Virus record (IMG/VR): IMGVR_UViG_3300025889_000076
Coordinates: 78,149-142,148 of that record
From: a virus
DNA: 64,000 nucleotides
Direction: 5' to 3' (one strand)
The position numbers were made by a program, and so were the translations under genes. The notes under the pieces were generated by a model that was given only the letters and a program-made list of their open reading frames with translations, was not told where the DNA came from and made no database searches. Within the stretch, counting starts at the first letter, position 1. Every line of letters begins with the position of its first letter. Of the stretch, positions 14,840 through 23,494 are shown one piece after another.

Positions 14840-15472
14840 TTAAAAGCTAACAAATTCTCCAACACCGCTGTGGGGGCCACTCAATTCATATTTATAGTAA
14901 AAAACCATACAATTAGACTTAATAGTCAAAGACTGATAGAATTCTACTAACTCTTCAGTAGTAACCTCTCCCCAAACAGACTTTGTCGGAGTGCCAACAG
15001 ATTTCCCATTATCTTCCACTATAAAAGTAATTGGTAGATTATGGGATATACTGTAAATGATAGATTCGTGAGCTATTCCTGTACGAAAAGCCATATCTCC
15101 AATAAAGCAAAATACACCACTATCTTCTTCTTTTCTAGCTATACCAGCAGCTACCCCGGTAGCTATTGGTAATATCCCACCAACGATAGCTGAAGTAAAG
15201 AAATTATATTCTGGAAAATTCATCGCCATAGATTCGCCCTCAAGAATTCGGGCTGTTATTTTTTCTGGCGGAATACCTTTCAATAGTGCATGATAATGAT
15301 TTGCCCAAGTACTAAATACATAATCGGCTTTGCCAATAGAAAGTTCTTCAAACAAATGAATTAAGATCTGTTCGTTACCATCACGTAAATGGACAGGTCC
15401 ACGAATCATTCCTTTTGAATACATCCTTTTAATATTTTCCCTAAAATCAATTAAGTCTTGTTTATCTAGCAT
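14840..15472 (-). CDS. TPP-dependent dehydrogenase E1 alpha-type subunit
   Basis: 210 residues. G-D-M-A-F-R-T-G-I-A-H-E-S near 121 followed by V-E-D-N-G-K-S-V is the GDG(x)n-N TPP/Mg motif, with GDM for GDG. S-T-W-A-N-H-Y-H-A and a G-G-I-L-P-I-A-T-G-V-A-A-G stretch match E1 alpha. It is shorter than pyruvate dehydrogenase E1 alpha (about 320-400), missing C-terminal parts. It ends 13 nt before the beta-type gene. The substrate is unknown. Confidence 0.75.
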   Translation of the reverse strand: MLDKQDLIDFRENIKRMYSKGMIRGPVHLRDGNEQILIHLFEELSIGKADYVFSTWANHYHALLKGIPPEKITARILEGESMAMNFPEYNFFTSAIVGGILPIATGVAAGIARKEEDSGVFCFIGDMAFRTGIAHESIIYSISHNLPITFIVEDNGKSVGTPTKSVWGEVTTEELVEFYQSLTIKSNCMVFYYKYELSGPHSGVGEFVSF

Positions 15473-16411
15473 TTAATATTCCTTCCTTACATCCGGGTAA
15501 TTATCACAAAACCAATCCCAAGTTTTTTTAAGACCATTATAAATGCTAGTATACTCAAAATCTGGAAATAAACTATCTACTAAAGCTTTTGATGTAGGTC
15601 TTGATCTCTGACCATTAGGTTTAGTCTCATCCCAAACAATATTATCGTATTGGGCAATTCCCGAGAGCATCGTAACTATTTCCCGAATGGAATGTTGCTG
15701 CCGACCCGATATGATAACACGTTGGGGGATTTTGTCAAGCGAAATCAATTGGAGGACCAACTCCGCAAGATCGTCGATGTACATAAATTCACGTAGGGAA
15801 CGCCCGTCTCCCCAAACGACTAAAGGTTCTTTATTCTGAATTGCTAGGAAAAGTTTGTGAATTAAGCTAGGAACAACATGTCCGTATTCTATAGAGAACA
15901 TATCGTTTTGACCAAATATATTCGAAGGAATAACTGAACAGTAATTGTCGATACCATATTGCTTCTTTAAAGCTGTGATATGAACGTCAACCATGCGTTT
16001 GGCATATCCATAGGCGAAATTCCCGTCGTATACGGGACCGTTGTGCATGTTTTCTTCTTTTAAAAGAGAAAGGTCATCAGGAAAAACACATACAGAACTG
16101 AATGCGATAGCCTTTGAGACATTGTGTTTAGCACAGGCCTTAAGTACATTGGCATTAATCATTAGGTTATCGTAGAGGAAGTCGGCGTGCATTGCTTTAT
16201 TGCCACCAATTCCCCCTACTCTAGCACTTGTGTTGATGACACAGTCGGGTTTATAGTCCCCAATCATCTGCCAAGTCTCAGCCCAATCGGTTAGATCGGC
16301 GTCAGCTCTTGTCATAAAGATAAAGTCGTCATTAGAAGACTTAGAAGACTTAGAAGCTCTACGAATCCCATTTCCTGCTAAACCGTTGGAACCTGTTACT
16401 AAAATCTTCAT
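15473..16411 (-). CDS. GDP-fucose-synthase-like epimerase/reductase (SDR) 2
   Basis: 312 residues, the usual length for Fcl. T-G-S-N-G-L-A-G-N is the nucleotide motif; A-R-V-G-G-I-G-G-N-K, S-S-V-C-V-F-P and F-A-Y-G-Y-A-K (YxxxK) are characteristic of GDP-4-keto-6-deoxymannose 3,5-epimerase/4-reductase. The likely product is GDP-L-fucose or a relative. Its stop abuts the start of the E1 alpha gene. The stretch near 15700-16400 is less AT-rich than its surroundings. Confidence 0.8.
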   Translation of the reverse strand: MKILVTGSNGLAGNGIRRASKSSKSSNDDFIFMTRADADLTDWAETWQMIGDYKPDCVINTSARVGGIGGNKAMHADFLYDNLMINANVLKACAKHNVSKAIAFSSVCVFPDDLSLLKEENMHNGPVYDGNFAYGYAKRMVDVHITALKKQYGIDNYCSVIPSNIFGQNDMFSIEYGHVVPSLIHKLFLAIQNKEPLVVWGDGRSLREFMYIDDLAELVLQLISLDKIPQRVIISGRQQHSIREIVTMLSGIAQYDNIVWDETKPNGQRSRPTSKALVDSLFPDFEYTSIYNGLKKTWDWFCDNYPDVRKEY

Positions 16412-16429
16412 ATAATATCCTAATAAACT

Positions 16430-17191
16430 TTAGTTAAATCTTCGCCACTTTGCGGGAGATTGCTCCCAATTATTCATATCTAAAACCTGTCGTACAGGTC
16501 CAGTCTGATTGTATAGTTCTCGAAAAAGAGGAAGGTCATTAGTACTGTACGACCTATCCAAAACAGCATGGTCTGCACCAAAGTTGTTAGAGTTGCAGTG
16601 CATGACGACAGAAGGAGAATAATGCAATTTCCCACCCGCATTCTGCACACGATAAGCCAAGTCGTGGATGTTCATGTTAACATGCTCAAAGCGGCAGTCA
16701 ATACCACCTAGAGCTTGAAACGTCTCAGTGTAGTACATTGGCACGGGAGCAATGAGATAATGAGTAGGAATTCCAATAAGCTGGTTGTCCCGATGCTTCC
16801 AAGATATGTAGTAGTCTTTAGTGCTACCATTTAACTCAGAGTATGGTCCTTCTTCTGTGTAGCGAACAATAATACCATCTTCTTTTGGAGCGGCTAATAG
16901 TGTTTCAATACATTCTGCCAGTGCATTAGCCTTACAAACCCCATCGTCCGTCAACCATGTCATTAAAGTGCCTTTGGCTTGACATGCGGCTCTTTGAACA
17001 CACCTAGAAGGGGAACCATAGTCTTCAATGTAAGTGAGTCCTTCATACTCTTCCATTTTATTAGGACCAATGATAATTAGCTCATAAGTATAGTATCCAA
17101 TAGAATCAGGAATACTGTCTAATAACGTAGGCAAACTGTCCGCACGAATGGTGGGAACAATTATGGTAAGGTCTGGGGTCGATAATGCCAT
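16430..17191 (-). CDS. Glycosyltransferase family 2-like, paralog A
   Basis: 253 residues from ATG 17191 (M-A-L-S-T-P-D-L). L-T-I-I-V-P-T-I-R-A-D, then G-S-P-S-R-C-V-Q-R-A and T-W-L-T-D-D-G: a GT-A fold with a D-D-G metal/nucleotide motif. It is a clear paralog of the genes at 17161 and 19879 (shared I-R, G-S-P-x-R-C-x-Q and D-C-R/K-F/Y patterns). It overlaps the end of paralog B by 31 nt. Confidence 0.75.
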   Translation of the reverse strand: MALSTPDLTIIVPTIRADSLPTLLDSIPDSIGYYTYELIIIGPNKMEEYEGLTYIEDYGSPSRCVQRAACQAKGTLMTWLTDDGVCKANALAECIETLLAAPKEDGIIVRYTEEGPYSELNGSTKDYYISWKHRDNQLIGIPTHYLIAPVPMYYTETFQALGGIDCRFEHVNMNIHDLAYRVQNAGGKLHYSPSVVMHCNSNNFGADHAVLDRSYSTNDLPLFRELYNQTGPVRQVLDMNNWEQSPAKWRRFN

Positions 17192-17913
17192 ACCGAATCT
17201 ACTTCTTTCCAATTATCTAATTTGACACGTGCAGAAAAAATTTGATCTGTTTCCCTATTAAAAAGTGGTTGGTCATCATTAATCTGTGCAAAATGTACAG
17301 GACCGTGATCACCAGAGGTTCCGGGAATATACTTAACGGCACCAATATTAAGGCCGTTATTAATTACTCTACATCCCACCTTTTGTAATCTAGCCGCTAA
17401 ATCCGTATGCCCAAAGCAAGTAACCTGATACTTACAATCAAACCCACCAAATTTCTCTAAGTAAGACCTTCTAACAAACGCCACATTGAAGATTTGCCAC
17501 TCTGAATTAACCTTCCAGCCGCCCCCATAACAGTGGTTAATAGAAAAATTAGTGACAGCCTCAACTCCCGCTTCGTTATAATTACCGATGACAACAGTGT
17601 CCTCAGATTCATTATAGACACAATCCATAAACTTATCGATGTCAAATGGCCCGGTCTCAAAATCATCAACCAACCATGTAACAAACTTACCTTCGGCAAG
17701 AAGAAGACCTATTTGTTGACATCTGTTAGGACTACCAAAATCCCGTACATATTTAACATTGCGGAATTCATCCACATCTGAATTATATTCAGGACCAACA
17801 AATATTACTTCAAAAGTATATTTACCTACCGAAACGCCAATCTGTTCCACCAAAGCTTTCCAACCAGAAGTTCTGATGGATGGTATAATTATCGAAAGAT
17901 CAGGCTTATTCAT
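17161..17913 (-). CDS. Glycosyltransferase family 2-like, paralog B
   Basis: 250 residues from ATG 17913, which starts within the upstream stop (ATGAATAA). I-I-I-P-S-I-R-T-S, F-G-S-P-N-R-C-Q-Q and T-W-L-V-D-D-F correspond to the same positions in paralogs A and C; G-G-F-D-C-K-Y and S-G-D-H-G-P-V-H-F follow. Probably transfers a sugar onto a surface glycan or virion component. Confidence 0.75.
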   Translation of the reverse strand: MNKPDLSIIIPSIRTSGWKALVEQIGVSVGKYTFEVIFVGPEYNSDVDEFRNVKYVRDFGSPNRCQQIGLLLAEGKFVTWLVDDFETGPFDIDKFMDCVYNESEDTVVIGNYNEAGVEAVTNFSINHCYGGGWKVNSEWQIFNVAFVRRSYLEKFGGFDCKYQVTCFGHTDLAARLQKVGCRVINNGLNIGAVKYIPGTSGDHGPVHFAQINDDQPLFNRETDQIFSARVKLDNWKEVDSVWHYRPQTLP

Positions 17914-18061
17914 AGCAAACAACCAATTTATTTTCTAATTCAAACATAAAGATATCATCTAGTTTGTCCAATAATCTATTATCAATATATTTTGATTCAT
18001 AAAAGAAAAACAAATCAAGTATATCTATCTGCATCTCTATGAAATGTATAGGATTAATCAT
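17906..18061 (-). CDS. Small acidic hypothetical protein
   Basis: 51 residues from ATG 18061. Both ends use 8-nt overlaps: ATGATTAA with the upstream epimerase stop and ATGAATAA with the paralog B start. Helical, rich in Phe, Leu, Asp and Ile. It resembles the 54-aa proteins at 8510 and 24121 in size and composition; kinship is not proven. Confidence 0.55.
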   Translation of the reverse strand: MINPIHFIEMQIDILDLFFFYESKYIDNRLLDKLDDIFMFELENKLVVCYE

Positions 18062-19055
18062 TCTTTGACCTCATATGTTCCACTACTTCATTTACAGAGT
18101 CTTGTAGACTAATATTAGCTTCAAACCCTAAGACTCTTTTAGCTTTTGATACATCAGGGGACCGTAATCGAACATCGTATTCATACGATGAACTACCAAC
18201 GATTGATGGATTTTTTCCATGTATTGTATTCCATACAATATAGGCGAGTTCTCTAACAGAAGTAGACACACTAGTCGAGATATTGAAATCATTATTAATA
18301 CCATCTTCTGATTCTAAAGCTAATCTAACTCCACGAGCAATATCTTTTCCGTGAGTGTAATGACGTACCTGCATACCATCACCAAGGATAGGTAGTGGAT
18401 CGTCCGCATCAAGACACAAGGCTTTGTAAACTAAATCTGGGAGTACGTGAGACATAAGCATCTTTATATTGCCGGAATATACTTTTTCTTCCCCAATAGC
18501 CTCTTCTTCTCCAACTCCTACACAGTTAAAAGGTCTAATTATAGTATAAGGCAATCCATACTGTTCATTAGCACCTTTAGCAAAATACTCAGATGATAGT
18601 TTTTGAAAACCATATGTTGAGCTTGGAGGCGGGGCTTTACTAACTTCATCTTCCGGTGTAGGATACTTATCAGTATTCTCAAAAACCATACTACTTGAAA
18701 GTACTACTATCCTTTTAAGGATATTCTCCTTATAAGATCTAATAGCTGAATCAAAAGTATTTGCTAGAATTCTCTCATTGGTTGATAATAGATCATAAGC
18801 ATACTTATGAAAATAAGTAATTCCGCCAATCATAGCTGCTCCTGCTATGATATAATCAGCGGAAATATCAGGAAAAGACTTAGCAAGATCGTGCCTTAAT
18901 AATATAAATCTTTCATGCTTATCATGAGAACGAGAAACGTTTCCGTACTTACTGTAATTATCAATCCCCGTTACATCATATCCAGCGTCCAAAAACTCAT
19001 TACATAAATAACTACCTATAAATCCTTGACTTCCAGTTATAATAATACTAGGCAT
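18054..19055 (-). CDS. NAD-dependent sugar epimerase (extended SDR) 3
   Basis: 333 residues from ATG 19055 (ATGCCTAG overlap with the upstream stop). T-G-S-Q-G-F-I-G-S nucleotide motif, S-S-S-M-V-F and S-T-Y-G-F-Q-K (YxxxK), late R-H-Y-T-H-G-K-D-I-A. Similar to UDP-glucose 4-epimerase or UDP-glucuronate decarboxylase types. The neighbouring UDP-sugar-dehydrogenase-like gene hints at a UDP-uronic acid route. Confidence 0.8.
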   Translation of the reverse strand: MPSIIITGSQGFIGSYLCNEFLDAGYDVTGIDNYSKYGNVSRSHDKHERFILLRHDLAKSFPDISADYIIAGAAMIGGITYFHKYAYDLLSTNERILANTFDSAIRSYKENILKRIVVLSSSMVFENTDKYPTPEDEVSKAPPPSSTYGFQKLSSEYFAKGANEQYGLPYTIIRPFNCVGVGEEEAIGEEKVYSGNIKMLMSHVLPDLVYKALCLDADDPLPILGDGMQVRHYTHGKDIARGVRLALESEDGINNDFNISTSVSTSVRELAYIVWNTIHGKNPSIVGSSSYEYDVRLRSPDVSKAKRVLGFEANISLQDSVNEVVEHMRSKND

Positions 19056-19863
19056 AATATTCTCGTGTGTCCTTGAATGGTGTTGACTTATATTTTTTAT
19101 TTGATTCCACTGTTGCCTGAACCATCGGCATATCAACCCCTTGTTCTTTTGCCAGACTTAAAATAGCTGGTAAGTCTTTATTCCAGCAAATTGAACTCCA
19201 TCCGCGTACATTTTCATTTACATCAAAGTATTGGTCTGGTAGATTATTAGCTTGTAGCAATCCGCGTTTAACTGGAACATAATCTTCATTAAGAGAATTG
19301 CATAGCTCAAAGAACTCATTAGCAAATGATACTCTAAGTGCCCCAAAGCAGTTGTTATAATATTTTATTAACTCTGCTTGAGTAATAGTACAGCATAAAG
19401 TTTTCTTAGGTAAATCTCCGTGGCAATCCCTAATTACCTGCTGACTATATTTTTCTTCAGTGCCAATAACAAGAACATTATTCAACTCGACAAAGTCTGT
19501 TACTGCTGATCTTTCTCTCAAGAATTCCGGACAGAAAACTAAATCTTGAAAACTAAAGTATTGTCCAGTATTACGCCATGCTACACAAGTTCCGGGCGGC
19601 ACTGTAGATTTGATTACAACAATTCCACTGTATTTAGAATATTTTAGATCGTCTAATACTGACTTTACTATAGATGTATCACATGAACCGTCATGATTTG
19701 AAGGAGTTGGGACACAAATATATACAATAGGACAGTCTAGTAAAGAATGAAGGTCAGTCTCTAGTTTCTTATCGTGTTCATATACTTTATGGCCCTGTTT
19801 TTCGAAACCAAATTTACAGGCCGAACCGACTATACCTTGACTACCAACTATGCCTATTTTCAT
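19048..19863 (-). CDS. UDP-glucose/GDP-mannose dehydrogenase-like, short form
   Basis: 271 residues. G-I-V-G-S-Q-G-I-V-G-S is the NAD-binding start, I-C-V-P-T-P-S, V-I-K-S-T-V-P-P-G-T and F-C-P-E-F-L-R-E-R-S-A are family signatures. R-G-W-S-S-I-C-W-N-K-D aligns with G-G-x-C-x-x-K-D and keeps the catalytic Cys. Typical enzymes have about 400-450 residues; the C-terminal UDP-binding domain is missing. Either a minimal active form or an enzyme with another role. Confidence 0.75.
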   Translation of the reverse strand: MKIGIVGSQGIVGSACKFGFEKQGHKVYEHDKKLETDLHSLLDCPIVYICVPTPSNHDGSCDTSIVKSVLDDLKYSKYSGIVVIKSTVPPGTCVAWRNTGQYFSFQDLVFCPEFLRERSAVTDFVELNNVLVIGTEEKYSQQVIRDCHGDLPKKTLCCTITQAELIKYYNNCFGALRVSFANEFFELCNSLNEDYVPVKRGLLQANNLPDQYFDVNENVRGWSSICWNKDLPAILSLAKEQGVDMPMVQATVESNKKYKSTPFKDTREYYA

Positions 19864-19878
19864 TATGTGCCTTTAAAA

Positions 19879-20664
19879 TTATTTATAACCTAAATCGTTA
19901 TATTCTTTTTCCTGCCCATTAAAACGAGTATTCCATACATCTGGATATTCTTTATAATTCATAAAATATATGATATTCCTATCATTGTGATCTTGCCAGT
20001 CTCTAGTAAATATCGGTGTATCATGCCCTATCTGAGCATTATGAATTGGTGCGTGATCACCGGAAATATTAGGCTGCCAATCAGCAGATGAAATCTCTGA
20101 TTTTGAATTCCTGTAAGAAATATGATTTTGTTTTTGCAAACGAAATAATAGATCGTGTGTAGCATGATTCAGATAGTCATACTTACAATCAAATCCGCCA
20201 TATGATATACATAGATCTCTAGACATTAGAAAATGAACACAAATTCCCCATGAGGGGTTTACTCCTCTATAGCGTGGATATGCGTTCCTTGCATACCAAT
20301 ACATATCTGGGAGTACCCTACCAGAATGACTTTGTCCTTCTCTGTACCTCATTCCGACAATTAGATTATTATCTATATCATCTAGCTCATTAGAGATTAC
20401 ATGTGGAATGAATAGTGAGTCATCAACAGTGTGAAAAACATAATCCCCACCGCATTTAGATAATGCTATTTGAGCACATACGGTAGGAGATGCGAAGCTT
20501 TTTATCCAAGTCACATTAGGATTAGATAAAACAGATTCTGGCGGTTCAAAAGGTCCACACATAACCACTTCAAAATCGTGACGATCACATGAAGCTTCTA
20601 GGCTATCATACCATACTTGATGCAAATGAGTTCGTATGCTTGGCATGAATACTGATAATTTCAT
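19879..20664 (-). CDS. Glycosyltransferase family 2-like, paralog C
   Basis: 261 residues. M-P-S-I-R-T-H, F-A-S-P-T-V-C-A-Q and F-H-T-V-D-D-S match paralogs A and B; Y-G-G-F-D-C-K-Y and I-S-G-D-H-A-P-I-H are shared with B. Three tandem-related transferases suggest duplication and divergence for different acceptor sugars. Confidence 0.7.
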   Translation of the reverse strand: MKLSVFMPSIRTHLHQVWYDSLEASCDRHDFEVVMCGPFEPPESVLSNPNVTWIKSFASPTVCAQIALSKCGGDYVFHTVDDSLFIPHVISNELDDIDNNLIVGMRYREGQSHSGRVLPDMYWYARNAYPRYRGVNPSWGICVHFLMSRDLCISYGGFDCKYDYLNHATHDLLFRLQKQNHISYRNSKSEISSADWQPNISGDHAPIHNAQIGHDTPIFTRDWQDHNDRNIIYFMNYKEYPDVWNTRFNGQEKEYNDLGYK

Positions 20665-20703
20665 TAATCTCTCACCGCTTCAATATGTATCAGGGAAATA
20701 ATG

Positions 20704-21291
20704 CTAGGCAGTCTTTTTTGCCTCTACATTCAAAGAAACAAGAATCCCATTACCTTTTTCTAATCTATTATGAGATAGCTTAATATCTCTATCACGAGCC
20801 GGAATATAAGCTTGAGAAAAATCGTCGCAATATCCATGATCAACTTCCCACCAATTCCATCTGGAGACTTCATCAAATCCTGTATTCAATAAATCTTCTT
20901 TTAGTGTCTTAAAGTCCCAACCGTTGTAGTGAAAATCAAATGGATGACGTTGTGATCCATACAACAACGCAGATAATTCCCTCAAATCACCATTATAAAT
21001 ATACCTTTTACAAACAGCTTCAATATCTGGGACGGCTAACCTAAGAATCCCCCTAGGTTTTAAAAGTTTAAACCATCTGTTTAATGCTTTTAAAGAGTCT
21101 TCCTTTCCCAAATGTTCTAACATATGAGAACAATAGATTAAATCCACGCTATTTTCTTTAAAAGTTTTTAACGTAAAGGCGTCGTCTACTACGTCTGGAT
21201 TACATTCTTCTCTAATATCTACATTAATAAATCCAGGCAAGTGTTTATCATAGCAACCAAGATTTAGTTTTATATTTTTATCTGTTGACAT
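20704..21291 (-). CDS. SAM-dependent methyltransferase (class I)
   Basis: 195 residues. L-N-L-G-C-Y near residue 9 is the SAM glycine motif; D-L-I-Y-C-S-H-M-L-E-H-L near 50 is the D-x-x-x-x-x-H-x-L-E-H motif of the methyltransf_11 group; L-L-K-P-R-G-I-L-R follows. Starts with a TAATG overlap. Probably methylates a sugar or glycan in this cluster. Confidence 0.75.
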   Translation of the reverse strand: MSTDKNIKLNLGCYDKHLPGFINVDIREECNPDVVDDAFTLKTFKENSVDLIYCSHMLEHLGKEDSLKALNRWFKLLKPRGILRLAVPDIEAVCKRYIYNGDLRELSALLYGSQRHPFDFHYNGWDFKTLKEDLLNTGFDEVSRWNWWEVDHGYCDDFSQAYIPARDRDIKLSHNRLEKGNGILVSLNVEAKKTA

Positions 21292-22241
21292 TATATAGTA
21301 TCAATCTTTATATTGTCGTAATTTAATAAACCTAGATTTCCGACGAACTGATTATCCCTAATATAATCTTTCAGCCGTTCATCATTACAGAAAAAGCCAT
21401 CGTACTTATCAGGATTATGCATAACAATGCCTTGACATTCTTCATAACCAAAACCAAACTCATGTCCCTTCTTTGCCAACTCAACAACTGAATCCACTAA
21501 AAAAGGATGGTCGTAGGTCGGTTTCCCCTGCATTAACCAAGAGTTGGGGTTGAAACCAGAACTAGGACCATCCATAGATTTAAGATGGGTAACAATAACA
21601 TCTTTAGATAAAACAAATTTTTTCCTAATTGCCGCACATAAAAAAGAAAATACAGATTCTGAACAAAAGCTGGCATAAATGTCCGGAAAAAGATATCCAT
21701 ACGCATCCATTATAGCCTTTGAAAAGATTTGGCAGTGAAGATTTATGGTTTTTCCAACAGGAATGTCGAAATTTCCATTTTTAAAAAATTGATGATTTTG
21801 AGTATGATCATAATGGTTTTCTCCCAAATTAAACCACTGAAAATACCCACCATCTGAATCAACTTGAGCAGCGACCATTCCATAATCATCTGTGGCTAAG
21901 AGCTGGTAAAGAGAAAAGATGTCGGTCTTCTTGGTGAATTCTATGCCAGAATCTACGTAAAGATACCCCTCAAAATCGCCAAACAATTCCTTAGCCTTGA
22001 GAGCTGAGTGATTGAAGGTGACGTTGACGGGTAATGGCTCTTGAATCAGATTGAAGGTGACCGGCCTTGATACTTTTTTCTTCACATACTCCATCGCAGA
22101 TCTAGAATTCATACAAGACGAAACAATAACCTTAGAGTCAGTTATATCCTGATCTAAAATAGAATTTATTGCTTTAACATATTGCTGAGGGTGTTCACCT
22201 GAAATACCACATGTATTAAAAATAATAGCTAGCTTATTCAT
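21291..22241 (-). CDS. Glycosyltransferase-like protein
   Basis: 316 residues from ATG 22241 (ATGAATAA overlap with the upstream stop). I-I-F-N-T-C-G, N-S-I-L-D-Q-D-I and Y-L-Y-V-D-S-G-I-E (DxG in place of DxD) suggest a GT-A fold; the rest is unlike paralogs A-C. The substrate is unknown. Confidence 0.6.
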   Translation of the reverse strand: MNKLAIIFNTCGISGEHPQQYVKAINSILDQDITDSKVIVSSCMNSRSAMEYVKKKVSRPVTFNLIQEPLPVNVTFNHSALKAKELFGDFEGYLYVDSGIEFTKKTDIFSLYQLLATDDYGMVAAQVDSDGGYFQWFNLGENHYDHTQNHQFFKNGNFDIPVGKTINLHCQIFSKAIMDAYGYLFPDIYASFCSESVFSFLCAAIRKKFVLSKDVIVTHLKSMDGPSSGFNPNSWLMQGKPTYDHPFLVDSVVELAKKGHEFGFGYEECQGIVMHNPDKYDGFFCNDERLKDYIRDNQFVGNLGLLNYDNIKIDTI

Positions 22242-22932
22242 CTAATTTTGAAGCCTCTCTAGTGACATCGCATGTTAATAGTTCTGTAACTGAAAATTTA
22301 CCATCGTGAAAAGTTCTGTGAACCATCTCTCTAGCAGTTTCATCGTCTTGCCGTAGCTCTAAAGAACTAATTGAATTATGAAAAACATGATCAATTTCTA
22401 CTTCCGGAAGATCTACAATATTTTTATTAATAGATTCCTTGTAGATCCTATAGGTTACTACATCAGATCCATGATTTCCAAATCTCTCATCCATAATAAA
22501 ACCGAGTTTATGGGCGGAACTGGTCTTGATAAAAGGAAAAGCAGCATAGTCTTGACGAACTCGGTCGATACTGTTATCATGCGTTCGTCCATACAGAAAA
22601 TCCCCACCCATTTTTTCTTTTGCCAGCTTATCCCATCCTCTATTAGTTAATACGCAGTCGTCATTAATTACTAGTATATACTCACTAGTCACAAGGGGTA
22701 AAAGAGAATTCATCTTAGTATGTAAGTTAAAACATCTTTTATCAACTACAAATTTTACATTGTCATAATTATTAAATATGTCAAAGTATTCTTTTAGGCT
22801 TTTATCATCTGAATCACAGCCAACAAGTAATTCAAATGGTAACTCGCATGTCTCTGTTAAAGATACATACAGGTCTCGCAACATTAATGGTCTTCCACGA
22901 GAAACCAGTACAATTGATGTATTATTTTGCAT
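22234..22932 (-). CDS. Glycosyltransferase family 2
   Basis: 232 residues. I-V-L-V-S-R-G-R-P near the start, C-D-S-D-D and I-L-V-I-N-D-D-C (the DDx nucleotide-sugar motif) support a GT2 enzyme. It overlaps gmhA by 11 nt. Confidence 0.75.
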   Translation of the reverse strand: MQNNTSIVLVSRGRPLMLRDLYVSLTETCELPFELLVGCDSDDKSLKEYFDIFNNYDNVKFVVDKRCFNLHTKMNSLLPLVTSEYILVINDDCVLTNRGWDKLAKEKMGGDFLYGRTHDNSIDRVRQDYAAFPFIKTSSAHKLGFIMDERFGNHGSDVVTYRIYKESINKNIVDLPEVEIDHVFHNSISSLELRQDDETAREMVHRTFHDGKFSVTELLTCDVTREASKLDE

Positions 22933-23494
22933 ATAATTCTCTTTCTACATATTCTGCAAGTATATGACCTATTACAATATGTGCTTCTTGTATTTTAGGA
23001 GTAGAGTAAGATGGTACATGAATTTTATAATCACATTTTTCACTAAGTTCAGAAACATTAAAACCTACCAAGCAAACGGTTGGAATAAGTTTACTGATAG
23101 CGACATCACATGCTTTGATTAAATTTTTTGATTTTCCAGATGTACTTAAACAAACAAATACATCCGAACTTTGACCAAAAGCATCTAATTGACGAGAAAA
23201 AACTTCTGTGTAATCAAAGTCATTAGCTATCGCTGTAATAACTGCGGAATTATTACTTAGACTCATAGCTGGCATAGATGGTCTGTCCAATAAGAATCTA
23301 CCAACAAACTCTCCAGCAATATGGTCAGCTTGTGAGGCTGAACCACCATTGCCAGCGAATATGATTTTGCCGCCATTCCTAATTTTTATAACCAATAAAT
23401 CCGCAACTTCCTGAATTGAGTTTAATACACCATCTCTCTTAACAATCTCATTTAATAGATATGCAGAATCTTCAATTGAATTTTTAATATTCAT
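22922..23494 (-). CDS. gmhA: Sedoheptulose-7-phosphate isomerase
   Basis: 190 residues from ATG 23494, full length. F-A-G-N-G-G-S-A-S-Q-A-D-H-I-A-G-E-F is the SIS-domain phosphate loop with the His and Glu that bind zinc in GmhA; L-S-T-S-G-K-S-K-N is the second phosphate loop; I-Q-E-A-H-I-V-I-G-H supplies Gln and His. It converts sedoheptulose 7-phosphate to D-glycero-D-manno-heptose 7-phosphate, the first committed step of activated heptose synthesis. The kinase, phosphatase and nucleotidyltransferase candidates are at 8667, 8173 and 7416. Confidence 0.88.
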   Translation of the reverse strand: MNIKNSIEDSAYLLNEIVKRDGVLNSIQEVADLLVIKIRNGGKIIFAGNGGSASQADHIAGEFVGRFLLDRPSMPAMSLSNNSAVITAIANDFDYTEVFSRQLDAFGQSSDVFVCLSTSGKSKNLIKACDVAISKLIPTVCLVGFNVSELSEKCDYKIHVPSYSTPKIQEAHIVIGHILAEYVERELYAK

